Below, in pieces: positions 8,345 to 16,949 of a stretch of 64,000 nt of DNA. Made by a program: the position numbers and the translations under genes. The DNA is from CAIJXJ01 sp964445115 (GTDB lineage Bacteria; Pseudomonadota; Gammaproteobacteria; Burkholderiales; Methylophilaceae). Where the stretch lies: contig CAYUJU010000001.1 in NCBI GenBank assembly GCA_964445115.1, positions 264,694 to 328,693 on the forward strand, given 5' to 3'. How positions within the stretch are numbered: the first letter of the stretch is position 1; each line of letters begins with the position of its first letter. The notes under the pieces were generated by a model, which searched no databases, was not told the origin of the DNA, and was given only the letters and a program-made list of their open reading frames with translations.

Positions 8345-9540
8345 GCCGCAACCGGACGCACTTTTGCAGCCGCCGTTTTGGCCCGCACTCTCGCCTCTTC
8401 GACATCCTTGCCCGTCGCCAGTGCCACACCCATACGGCGCCGCTCGAAGGACTCCGGTTTGCCGAACAGACGCAGATCGGATTCCGGCACCGCCAACGCC
8501 TCGGCCACACCTTCAAAACGCAGGTTGGTGCTTTCCACACCCCCATAGATCACCGCACTCGCGCCCGGCGCACGCATGCTTACATCCACCGGCAAGCCCA
8601 GGATGGCACGGGCATGCAGCTCAAATTCGGAAAAGCGCTGGCTGGCCATGGTGACCATGCCGGTGTCGTGCGGGCGCGGGCTGACCTCCGAGAACCAGAC
8701 GTCATCGCCCTTGACGAACAGTTCCACGCCGAAAAGTCCCAGTCCGCCCAGATCATCGGTGACCGCCTTGGAGATTTCACGGGCGCGCTCCATAGCTTTG
8801 GGAGACATGGCTTGCGGCTGCCAGCTTTCGACGTAATCGCCCTTGACCTGCACGTGGCCGATCGGATCGCAGAAATAGGTCTGGATTTCGCCCACCGCGT
8901 TCAATGCGCGCACAGTCAGCTGGGTGATTTCATAATCGAAATCGATCTGTCCCTCGACGATGACACGTCCCTGGTCGACACGCCCACCCGTTGCCGCATA
9001 ATCCCAGGCCGCAGCCACCTGATCCGGCGAGGTCACGCGCGACTGGCCCTTGCCGGAAGACGACATGACCGGCTTGATAAAACACGGATAGCCGATGCCG
9101 CCATCAATAGCCGACTGCAATTCCTGCAGGCTGGAGGCAAAGGCATAAGGCGACGTCGGCAGCTTGAGGGTCTCACCAGCCAGACGGCGGATCCCCTCGC
9201 GGTTCATGGTCAGCTGTACGGCGCGCGGCGTCGGGATCACCTTGGCCAGACCAGCGGATTCGATTTCGGCCAAGGCATCAATCGCGATCGCTTCGATTTC
9301 CGGCACAATCAGATGCGGTTTTTCCTGCTCCACCAAGGCGCGCAGGACGGCGCCATCCGTCATGCTGATGACGTGGGCGCGATGCGCCACCTGATGGCCG
9401 GGCGCATTCGGATAACGGTCAACCGCGATCACTTCTACCCCCAGGCGCTGCAAGGCAATGATGACTTCCTTGCCGAGTTCGCCGCTGCCGAGCAGCATGA
9501 CGCGTGTTGCCGAGGAACTGAGTGGCGTGCCGATGGACAT
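8341..9540 (-). CDS. purT: Phosphoribosylglycinamide formyltransferase 2 (formate-dependent)
   Basis: A 399-residue ATP-grasp enzyme that uses formate and ATP to formylate GAR in purine synthesis, independent of folate. The N-terminal dinucleotide-like start MLLGSGELGKEVIIALQ, the IVPEIEAIA stretch, and the ATP-grasp regions with FIKPVMSSSGKGQS and the catalytic-site EVSPRPHDTG are all present. The ATG has no ribosome site; a hairpin with a T run ends directly against it. A possible extended -10 (TGATAAAAT) just upstream could give purT its own short-leader transcript. Confidence 0.95.
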   Translation of the reverse strand: MSIGTPLSSSATRVMLLGSGELGKEVIIALQRLGVEVIAVDRYPNAPGHQVAHRAHVISMTDGAVLRALVEQEKPHLIVPEIEAIAIDALAEIESAGLAKVIPTPRAVQLTMNREGIRRLAGETLKLPTSPYAFASSLQELQSAIDGGIGYPCFIKPVMSSSGKGQSRVTSPDQVAAAWDYAATGGRVDQGRVIVEGQIDFDYEITQLTVRALNAVGEIQTYFCDPIGHVQVKGDYVESWQPQAMSPKAMERAREISKAVTDDLGGLGLFGVELFVKGDDVWFSEVSPRPHDTGMVTMASQRFSEFELHARAILGLPVDVSMRAPGASAVIYGGVESTNLRFEGVAEALAVPESDLRLFGKPESFERRRMGVALATGKDVEEARVRAKTAAAKVRPVAA

Positions 9541-9576
9541 AAAAAAATCCCGCTATTTTTCAATGGCGGGATTTTA
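9541..9576 (-). terminator. Hairpin with T run between the response regulator and purT
   Basis: AAATCCCGC and GCGGGATTT form a nine-base stem with a 12-base loop, flanked by A and T runs, so it could terminate in both directions. On the minus strand it would stop transcription coming from the regulator gene. The T run ends exactly at the purT start codon, an unusual position that would cover any ribosome site. A candidate extended -10 box lies inside its upstream arm (9571-9576). Confidence 0.7.
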
Positions 9577-9617
9577 TCATGCAGGGCGCCTCGATTCGCG
9601 CCCAAGGAGATGACTAT

Positions 9618-11054
9618 TTATTCCGACTTAAGGCCATGCTTGTCCATGCGGTAGCGGATGGTCATGCGCGTGATGCCGAGCAACCGGGCAGCCTCCGACA
9701 CATTGCCCCCACTCTGCTTGAGCGCATTTTCGATCAGGGCTTTTTCCATCGCATCCAGTGTCATCTGGCTTGGGCTGACGGCCGGCGCTTCCACCGGCAC
9801 ACTGTAAGTCGCCACGTGATGGGCGGGCACGATATCCACGGCATGAATCGCATCGCCACGGCTCATCAACACCCCTCGGCTGATCTGATGTTTCAGCTCA
9901 CGCACATTCCCCGGCCATGGGTATCGTCGCATCGCCTGCACGGCATCCACGGAAAAATCGCGACGCGGGAAACCATGACGACGCTCCGTTTGCGCAGCGA
10001 AGTGACGTGCCAGCAACAGCACATCATCGTCACGCTCGCGTAGCGCGGGCATGCTCACGCTCAAGACATTCAAACGATAGAACAGGTCGGCCCGGAAACG
10101 TCCTTCCAGCACCATTTGCTGCAAGTCACGATTGGTCGCCGCCACAAACCGAGCCGCAACCGGACGCTCCTTGGTGGAACCGATACGGCGCACCATGCGA
10201 CGCTCAAGCACGTTCAGCAACTTGGCCTGCAACGCCAATGGCAACTCACCCACTTCGTCCAGAAACACGGTGCCATCTTCCGCAGCCTCGATCAGGCCGA
10301 ACCGGGCTCCTTGCGCACTGGTAAAAGCGCCCTTTTCGTGACCGAACAATTCGCTCTCGATCAACTCGCCTGGGAGCGAAGCACAATCGACGTGCACGAA
10401 AGGCCGATCGTTGTTGACGCAGAACTGGTGCAGCAAACGCGCCGCCACATCCTTGCCGGTTCCCGTTTCGCCGGTAATTAGCACGGTCGGGGGGACCCCC
10501 TCCGTGACCGAAACCAATTGTGCAATACGCTCGATCTGTTGGTGCACCGCGCGCATCGCGGGGCTTTCACCGATAAACTCGACGCCCTCGACAGCCGCAT
10601 GACTCTCACGCTGACGGGAGTAATCCAGTTGGTGTTTGAGCGTGTTGGACTGCTGCGCCTTCTCGACAACTAGCAGCAATTCCTCAAGATCGACTGGCTT
10701 TTTAAGGTAATCGATCGCCCCCAGCTTAATGGCATTGACGGCATCGCTCACCTCGCCGTAGGCCGTCATCACCACCACGGCCACGCCCTTGGCAATCAGT
10801 TCCGACAACAGATCAAGCCCGTTGCCGTCCGGCAGGCGCATGTCCAGCAACGCGAGGTCAGGCTGATACTGCCTGGCCAGCGCACGCCCATCCGCCAAGG
10901 TTTCGGCACGTTCGCACTCGTACCCTGCCTGTTGCAAACGCTTGGTGACAGCCCTGGCAAACAGGGCCTCATCTTCTACCAGCAGGACGCGAACCTTCTG
11001 GGGCGGAGCCAATGGTGCCCGTTCTTCAAAAAATTCGCGTGCCTGCATCGTCAT
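9618..11054 (-). CDS. Sigma54-dependent response regulator (NtrC family)
   Basis: A 478-residue three-domain activator. The receiver domain (about residues 22-135) carries the phospho-acceptor in LALLDMRLPDG (Asp71) and the conserved Lys in YLKKPVD. The AAA+ domain (about 158-390) has Walker A GETGTGKD (195-202), a sigma54-contact loop reading GAFTSA instead of GAFTGA (242-247), and FLDEVGELPL. A C-terminal Fis-type helix-turn-helix with SEAARLLGITRMTIRYRM completes it. It lies 11 bases after the TonB-receptor stop, so the two are almost certainly one transcript. No histidine kinase gene lies nearby. Inferred role: control of the receptor promoter. Confidence 0.92.
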   Translation of the reverse strand: MTMQAREFFEERAPLAPPQKVRVLLVEDEALFARAVTKRLQQAGYECERAETLADGRALARQYQPDLALLDMRLPDGNGLDLLSELIAKGVAVVVMTAYGEVSDAVNAIKLGAIDYLKKPVDLEELLLVVEKAQQSNTLKHQLDYSRQRESHAAVEGVEFIGESPAMRAVHQQIERIAQLVSVTEGVPPTVLITGETGTGKDVAARLLHQFCVNNDRPFVHVDCASLPGELIESELFGHEKGAFTSAQGARFGLIEAAEDGTVFLDEVGELPLALQAKLLNVLERRMVRRIGSTKERPVAARFVAATNRDLQQMVLEGRFRADLFYRLNVLSVSMPALRERDDDVLLLARHFAAQTERRHGFPRRDFSVDAVQAMRRYPWPGNVRELKHQISRGVLMSRGDAIHAVDIVPAHHVATYSVPVEAPAVSPSQMTLDAMEKALIENALKQSGGNVSEAARLLGITRMTIRYRMDKHGLKSE

Positions 11055-11065
11055 CCTGCGTCGGA

Positions 11066-13528
11066 TTAGTCAACGTTGACAGCAGGAGAAGACTTCTTGC
11101 CGCCGAACTCGTAACGCACACCAACCCAGCCGGCACGAGGAGCGCCTGGCATCACGAGCATAGCAGGCTCCTGATTACCGCTGAATGCGCCATTTTCAAT
11201 CCAGCTTTCCCCCATCATGCCGCCAGTTGCATACTTCTTGTCGAAGATATTGGTTGCCTTGGCAAAGACCTGCCAGCCAGAAGCACCGAACTTATAGCGA
11301 GTATCGAGATTCACGATGACATAGCCACCCACCTTGCCTTTGCCCTGATAAAAATCAGCATTTCCGTTATCAGCCTGGTGTGCATTATTCTCGTTGCCAC
11401 GGGTATATACGTCGGAATAAGCGTTAATGTTGCTACCGACATACCACTGCGGCGTCACGTTGTACTGCAAACGCAGTTTGAGTGCATGCTCCGGAATGTT
11501 GGCCAGCCTATCCCCCTTGTTGACATGGATCGAATCGCCATCGCCACTCGAGTTAACTTCGTTAACCAAATCCAATGCATCTTCATATGTAGCCTTGATA
11601 TAGCTATAGCCAGCATTCCAGGCCAACTTACCGATCTGACCGGAAACGCCGCCATCAAAGCCGATTCGACGAGTTTTTCCGACATTGTCGAAGAAGCCCA
11701 TGCCGGTACCCGCGCTTGTGTAAATAAACTGGATATCGTCGTGATTTTCAGTACGGTAAAGGGCAGCATTCCATTTCACCCCAGCCATCAGGTCGCCACG
11801 AGCGCCCACTTCGAAAGTTTTGGAAACGACTTCCTTGAGCGGAGGATCACCAGCCATCGCATTAGGCAACTTACAAGGAACGTTCGGATTGGCGCAACCC
11901 AACTCCATTGAAGTCGGCGCACGCATGCCCTCGTTATACGAACCGTACAAGGTCAACGCCTTACTGGGTGTAAACGTCACCCCCGCAGCAGGGTTGATTC
12001 GGCTAAAAGAATGCTCGCCCGTCAAAGACTGCGGATCGCCCACAGGATAATCAATTCCATCGCGGCGATCATTGTTATCAACCTTGATATGGTTGTATCG
12101 CCCGGAAACTGTCACATGCCAGGCATCGTTGAGTGACACCGTGTCGGTAGCAAAAAGGCCGAATGTTTGCGTTTTCCCATGCAGATCCACCAACGCCTCA
12201 TCATTCTCGACCCCGATGCCATCCACGCCGCGCAACGCATTCAGCATGCCCATTTCAGTTGACTGGTTAAATTTGATACGAGATTTGTCGTATCCCATAC
12301 CCACGATCAACTGGTTCTGTTTCTGCAGCAGTGGTTGATTAAATGCAATCTGGGCATTAAAACCATAGCTCGCCTGACGGGTTTTACTTCTATTGAGGGC
12401 ACCGGAGCAAGCAATCTCTTCATCACCGCTACCGGCCGCACAGTTTGCCAATGCTGCACTCAATTCAGCAGGACTTACCTCACCATCGCCATCGGTGTCA
12501 AAACCATCTGGCGTACCAGCATTATTGTCTTCATCGGCGTTGAAATCATCGTTCACATCGCCGTTCAAGGTTGTGCGACGGGATTTGCGATAGTAGGCGT
12601 TAGCCGTCAGCTGCGTTTCATCATTGAACCAATGACTACCATTCAAGTTGAAAAATGAAAGCTTATTCTTGGTTTCATCGGGGTAAGTATTGATGACCTC
12701 GCGGCCGAACTCTTCCATGAGTTCTTTCTGGACCAGCCCATTCCCGATCATGTTGTTGTTGGCACCCGTGTAACTGAGCTCAAGACGGGATGTTTCGTTT
12801 TGCCAGCCAAGCTTGCCAAACATTTGCTTCACTTCAGATGGCGAATGATCACGCCAGCCATCCTCATCAAACCACGTTCCAGAGAGAAAATAGTCCACGG
12901 AACCATCTTGCGAAACACCACCGAATTCAGCTGAGCCACTCTTGCGACCCCAGGAACCAGCCAGCGCCTCGACGGCACCGCCAGAGTGAGTACGGCCATT
13001 CTTTGTCGTCACGGACAAGGAACCACCCAACGTGTTCAAACCAAAAACAGGATTCGACCCAGGAATCAAGGAGACACCAGCTATTGCATTTGCCGGTATG
13101 AGGTCCCAGTTGACCGCATCACCAAACGGTTCATTCACGCGAACGCCATCTTGAAATACGGATAAGCCCTGCGGGGTACCCAGCAGAGGTGACGCCGTGA
13201 AACCACGGAAAAGAATATCTGGCTGGTAGGGATTGTTCTGCGTTTCGTTAACGCTGACACCCTGTAAATTATTGTTCATGAAGTCCGCAATGCTAAGCGA
13301 GCCTTGCTTGGTAATTTCCTCCCCCTTCACCACCTGCACACTTGCAGGCACCTGCTCAAGAGGCAAGCCCACACCGGCCAGCGGCGTGGTGCTCACCACC
13401 TCAACCGCTGAGGTTTCAAGCGCTGCCATTTTTTCAGCGGCCAGAGCAGCCCCCTGCTGCCCAAAGACACCGGCAACCAGAATGGCTACCGTCTTCAATT
13501 GATATTTTTTATTTGATGTATTGTTCAC
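11066..13528 (-). CDS. TonB-dependent outer membrane receptor with an EF-hand-like loop
   Basis: An 820-residue TonB-dependent transporter. A signal peptide (about 1-31, ending AALAAE) and a TonB-box-like SAVEVVST precede the plug (PASVQVVKGEEI onward) and a beta-barrel rich in aromatic strand ends. Near residue 344 an Asp-rich loop contains a canonical 12-residue calcium loop, DTDGDGEVSPAE, followed by two cysteines ten residues apart. I prefer the GTG at 13528, preceded by AGGAG at seven bases and giving a clean signal peptide, over the ATG at 13552. After the last barrel strand (VGVRYEF) a polar 12-residue tail replaces the usual terminal aromatic. The substrate is unknown. It heads a unit with the sigma54-type regulator. 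Confidence 0.9.
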   Translation of the reverse strand: MNNTSNKKYQLKTVAILVAGVFGQQGAALAAEKMAALETSAVEVVSTTPLAGVGLPLEQVPASVQVVKGEEITKQGSLSIADFMNNNLQGVSVNETQNNPYQPDILFRGFTASPLLGTPQGLSVFQDGVRVNEPFGDAVNWDLIPANAIAGVSLIPGSNPVFGLNTLGGSLSVTTKNGRTHSGGAVEALAGSWGRKSGSAEFGGVSQDGSVDYFLSGTWFDEDGWRDHSPSEVKQMFGKLGWQNETSRLELSYTGANNNMIGNGLVQKELMEEFGREVINTYPDETKNKLSFFNLNGSHWFNDETQLTANAYYRKSRRTTLNGDVNDDFNADEDNNAGTPDGFDTDGDGEVSPAELSAALANCAAGSGDEEIACSGALNRSKTRQASYGFNAQIAFNQPLLQKQNQLIVGMGYDKSRIKFNQSTEMGMLNALRGVDGIGVENDEALVDLHGKTQTFGLFATDTVSLNDAWHVTVSGRYNHIKVDNNDRRDGIDYPVGDPQSLTGEHSFSRINPAAGVTFTPSKALTLYGSYNEGMRAPTSMELGCANPNVPCKLPNAMAGDPPLKEVVSKTFEVGARGDLMAGVKWNAALYRTENHDDIQFIYTSAGTGMGFFDNVGKTRRIGFDGGVSGQIGKLAWNAGYSYIKATYEDALDLVNEVNSSGDGDSIHVNKGDRLANIPEHALKLRLQYNVTPQWYVGSNINAYSDVYTRGNENNAHQADNGNADFYQGKGKVGGYVIVNLDTRYKFGASGWQVFAKATNIFDKKYATGGMMGESWIENGAFSGNQEPAMLVMPGAPRAGWVGVRYEFGGKKSSPAVNVD

Positions 13529-13578
13529 AAAAACACTCCTCGCAAGGGTCATTCATAGGTGCAAAACACCCTAATGCA

Positions 13579-13595
13579 AGCAAGCTCCAGGCCAG
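13579..13595 (-). promoter_or_regulatory. Sigma54 (-24/-12) promoter of the TonB receptor unit
   Basis: The minus strand reads CTGGCCTGGAGCTTGCT. The GG and GC pairs are separated by ten bases, matching the sigma54 consensus (YTGGC near -24, TTGCW near -12). The predicted start is near 13568, giving a leader of about 40 bases to the GTG at 13528. Its pairing with a downstream NtrC-type activator gene makes a functional site likely. A weaker sigma70-like -10 (TATACT, 13667-13672) also exists. Confidence 0.75.
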
Positions 13596-13684
13596 CACCG
13601 CAATTCAGGAAATAATATGAATTGCATTCAACGAGTTAAACATTACACTCACCGACTTATCCGAGCAGTATAGTGCGCCCATAT

Positions 13685-13740
13685 GGTTGCTAACAACCAA
13701 AATATGGTTGTTAGCAACCAATTTAAGGTTGCTAACAACC
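13685..13740. repeat. Three 14-bp palindromic sites with 21-bp period (candidate activator sites)
   Basis: Copies at 13685-13698, 13706-13719 and 13727-13740 read GGTTGCTAACAACC, GGTTGTTAGCAACC and GGTTGCTAACAACC. The start-to-start distance is exactly 21 bases, two helical turns, so all face the same side of the DNA. Relative to the predicted sigma54 start they centre at about -124, -145 and -166, the usual range for enhancer sites bound by NtrC-type dimers. They fill the space directly after the permease stop codon. Confidence 0.85.
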
Positions 13741-13741
13741 A

Positions 13742-16249
13742 TCAGGCGCTTTGCAGGGTGGTGCGCGGAGGGGTGTTGGTAATGCCTCGAATCCCCAGCC
13801 AGGCGGCACCGGGGATGCCGATGGCGCCGACCAGCAGGGAGATCAGCATGAGGAACGGGGATGGCGTGTAGAGGATGTGCAGCAACCGGTCGCTGACGAG
13901 GTGGGCGATCAGGCTGGCAGCCGTGGCTGACATCAGCCCGGCCAGGGCACCGATCCAGACGTATTCTGCCACTACCGCCAAGGCCGCCTGCTTGCGCGTG
14001 GCACCAAATACGCGAATCAATGCGACCTCCTTGATGCGTTCTTCCCGTGTGGCGACAAGGGCTGCGTAGAGCACGGCCACCCCGGCAAGCAGGCAGAATC
14101 CGAACACGAACTGCACGGCGTAGGCCATGCGATCCATGATGCCGCGCACCTGTTCCAGAACGGCCGCCACATCGATCACCGTGAGATTGGGGAATTGCTG
14201 CACCAGGGCGTTGAGCACCTCTCCGCGACTTGGGGGAATAAAACAGGCGGTCATGTAGCTGACCGGCATCGCGTCGAGCACTCCCGGTGGCGTGATCGCG
14301 AAAAAGTTGGGTTTCAGGGTATCCCAGTCGACTTTTCTGAGGCTGGTCACGCGCACTTCGAGATGATTGCCGCCGATGTCGTAACCAAGACGGTCTCCCA
14401 AGGCGATGCCCAAGGTTTCGGCGATCCCCTTTTCCAGTGACAGTTGCTGGCTGCCTGCCTCGGTGGCCTGCCACCAGTGCCCGGCCACCAGCTGATTATC
14501 GGGTTGCATGTGTGCAGCCCAGGAGAGATTGAATTCACGTTCGGCGAGGCGGCGTGCACGATCGTCCTGATAACGCGTGGTGTCGAGCGGCTGCCCGTTG
14601 ATGCTGACCAGACGACCGCGCACCATGGGGTATACGGTTGGCGTTGCCAGGCCGGACTGGGCGAAAAACGTTTGAATGGCCGTGGCCTGGCCAGGCTGGA
14701 TATTGATCACGTAGCGATTGGGGGCGTCTGCCGGGAGGGAGTTGCGCCACGCTTGCAACAGGTCGCCGCGCACGATGGTCAGCAGGAGCATGGCCGTGAT
14801 GCCCAGCCCGAAACCGGCGATCTGCAGCGTGCTGACAACAGGGCGACGCAGCAAGTTGGCGAGCCCCAGACGCCAGGCGCCCGTGGACCGTTGCAACAGT
14901 CGTTTCAGCAGAAGGCCCATGAGCGAAGACAAGAGCAGAATGGCGCAGAGCAACCCCACCAGCCCAGCCAATATTGCGCCACCGAGCCGCATATCCCGCG
15001 CTGTCCAGTACACCAGTACAAAGAAGACAACCACGCCCGGCAGCCACAAAAGCAGGTTGCGCAGCTTGCTTCCCGAGTGCTCCAGCCCGATATCCTGCCG
15101 GAGAATTCTGAGCGCAGGCACCTGACGCAGCGCCATCAACTGCGGGAACATGATGCCCAGCAACGCGGCGACGCCGGCAACCATCCCGATGCCGATCGGC
15201 GCCCATCCGGGCGGAGGCAGCACTTCGAGGAACAATCGGCCCGCAAACTGCGCCAGCACTTCTTGTGCCACGTACCCCAGCAGACAGCCGATCAGGCTGC
15301 CGACCAAGCCGATCATCAGGGCCTGAAAAAAGAAGACTTGCAGGATGAATGCCTGCGAACTGCCGAAGCAGCGCATCAGGGCGCAGGCATCCATTTGCCG
15401 GCGTGCGAACTGCGCCGCAGCGAGCGCAACAGCCACAAAGGCCAGAATCGCGCCCGCCATCGCGGCCAGTCCCAGGAACTGCCGGGTTTTTTCCAACGCA
15501 CTGCGAATTTCCGGACGGGCGTTCTCCGCGCTTTCCAGCCGCTCGCCGCGCCCCAGATGCGCCTCGGCCCAGCGGGTGTAACGCGCCACGTCCTGCGCGC
15601 TGCCTGCCATTAACAGCCGATAGCTGATGCGGCTTCCCACCTGGATCAGGCCGGTAGAAGCGATGTCCTCGGCGTGCATGATCAGACGCGGGGCGAAGCC
15701 AAAGAATCCGCCGGCCCGTGCTAGATCCTGTTGCAGAATCGCCGCCACCTGCAAATGGCGATCGCCCACCTCGATCGCATCCCCGACTGCAACGCCGAGT
15801 TGCGATGCCAGACGTGGTTCGATCCAGAGCGTTCCCGAAAGCGGGCCATTCCGCACGGCCCTCGGCTCGCCATAAGGACGATCACCGATCTGCAACTGGC
15901 CGCGTAACGGATACCCCGCACCGACCGCCTTGATTTCGGCGAGTTGCCCCTGATCGCCATGCATCACCATGCTGGGGAACTCGATCGAACGGGCCACTGC
16001 CAATCCTTGCCGAAGCGCTTCGTCCTGCCATGCAGATGGCAGCGGATGATCGGCCACGACCACCATGTCCGCGCCAATGAGGGTCGCCCCCTGCCGGGAC
16101 AAGGCCGACTGGATTCTGTCGGTAAAGAATCCAACGGCGGTCATGGCCCCCACTGCCAGCACCAAGGCGAACATCAGCACCCGGATTTCCCCGGAACGCC
16201 ATTGACTACGGAGTTGCCGACTCGCCAGCTTGAATGCCCGCATCATCAT
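13742..16249 (-). CDS. ABC transporter permease, YbbP/FtsX-type
   Basis: An 835-residue permease with an N-terminal membrane segment (VLMFALVLAVGAMTAVGFF), a large periplasmic MacB-like domain, a block of FtsX-type transmembrane segments in the middle (about 255-480), a second periplasmic domain, and a final four-helix FtsX block. This duplicated layout is that of YbbP-like permeases, which pair with a YbbA-type ATPase. The ATPase gene lies 11 bases upstream on the same strand and tesA is divergent, exactly as in the E. coli ybbP-ybbA-tesA cluster. Export of a lipophilic substrate is a guess from context. The stop codon is followed immediately by the three palindromic sites. Confidence 0.88.
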   Translation of the reverse strand: MMMRAFKLASRQLRSQWRSGEIRVLMFALVLAVGAMTAVGFFTDRIQSALSRQGATLIGADMVVVADHPLPSAWQDEALRQGLAVARSIEFPSMVMHGDQGQLAEIKAVGAGYPLRGQLQIGDRPYGEPRAVRNGPLSGTLWIEPRLASQLGVAVGDAIEVGDRHLQVAAILQQDLARAGGFFGFAPRLIMHAEDIASTGLIQVGSRISYRLLMAGSAQDVARYTRWAEAHLGRGERLESAENARPEIRSALEKTRQFLGLAAMAGAILAFVAVALAAAQFARRQMDACALMRCFGSSQAFILQVFFFQALMIGLVGSLIGCLLGYVAQEVLAQFAGRLFLEVLPPPGWAPIGIGMVAGVAALLGIMFPQLMALRQVPALRILRQDIGLEHSGSKLRNLLLWLPGVVVFFVLVYWTARDMRLGGAILAGLVGLLCAILLLSSLMGLLLKRLLQRSTGAWRLGLANLLRRPVVSTLQIAGFGLGITAMLLLTIVRGDLLQAWRNSLPADAPNRYVINIQPGQATAIQTFFAQSGLATPTVYPMVRGRLVSINGQPLDTTRYQDDRARRLAEREFNLSWAAHMQPDNQLVAGHWWQATEAGSQQLSLEKGIAETLGIALGDRLGYDIGGNHLEVRVTSLRKVDWDTLKPNFFAITPPGVLDAMPVSYMTACFIPPSRGEVLNALVQQFPNLTVIDVAAVLEQVRGIMDRMAYAVQFVFGFCLLAGVAVLYAALVATREERIKEVALIRVFGATRKQAALAVVAEYVWIGALAGLMSATAASLIAHLVSDRLLHILYTPSPFLMLISLLVGAIGIPGAAWLGIRGITNTPPRTTLQSA

Positions 16250-16260
16250 CCGCGCGTCCC

Positions 16261-16944
16261 TCAGGCGGCCAACACGCGGCCAGCCTCCAGGTGCAGCCGC
16301 CGCTCACAACGACTGGCCAACTGGGCATCGTGCGTCACCAGTACCAGCGTGGTGGCATATGCCGTGTTTAGATCAAAGAGCAAATCAATGACGCGCTGCC
16401 CGGTTGCCGCATCCAGATTGCCGGTCGGCTCATCGGCGAACAGAATCGCAGGCCGGGGAGCAAAGGCGCGCGCCAGTGCGACACGCTGCTGCTCGCCTCC
16501 TGAAAGGTGTCGGGGATAGTGATACAGGCGATGGGACAAGCCGACGCGTGCCATTGCCTGGTCCGCACGCGCGTGGGCATCGGGCACGCCGCCCAACTCC
16601 AGCGGAAGCAGGACATTTTCGATCGCTGTCAGCGAGGGCAACAGCTGGAATGACTGAAACACGAACCCCATGCAGCGTGCCCGCAGAGCGGCACGCCCGT
16701 CTTCATCCAGCGTGGACAGATCGACGCCATCAATCAGGACGCGGCCACTGGTCGGCAGATCCAGCCCGGCCAACAAGCCGAGCAAGGTCGACTTGCCCGA
16801 CCCCGACGCGCCGAGGATGGCGATGGTCTCGCCCCTGCGCACCTGGCATTCCACGCCATCGAGAATCGTCAACGGCCCTTCGCTGCTGGTAACATGCTTG
16901 CCCAAAGCTTGGGTTTCAATGGCGATCGACATATCGGATTTCAT
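16261..16944 (-). CDS. ABC transporter ATP-binding protein, YbbA-type
   Basis: A 227-residue LolD/YbbA-class ATPase. Walker A is GASGSGKSTLLG, the Q-loop lies in VFQSFQLLPS, the signature is LSGGEQQRVALARA, and Walker B is ILFADEPTGNLD. It energises the adjacent FtsX-type permease. The start at 16944 is only five bases from the divergent tesA start; a second ATG at 16932 (MSIAIETQALG) is also possible. The promoters of the two genes must therefore overlap the opposite coding starts. Confidence 0.92.
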   Translation of the reverse strand: MKSDMSIAIETQALGKHVTSSEGPLTILDGVECQVRRGETIAILGASGSGKSTLLGLLAGLDLPTSGRVLIDGVDLSTLDEDGRAALRARCMGFVFQSFQLLPSLTAIENVLLPLELGGVPDAHARADQAMARVGLSHRLYHYPRHLSGGEQQRVALARAFAPRPAILFADEPTGNLDAATGQRVIDLLFDLNTAYATTLVLVTHDAQLASRCERRLHLEAGRVLAA

Positions 16945-16949
16945 TTCTC

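Noticed and set aside
13667..13698. Sigma70 promoter with its -35 in the first palindrome
   Set aside because: TATACT has only a weak -35 (TTGTTA at 18 bases), and the sigma54 site matches far better; kept only as a minor alternative.
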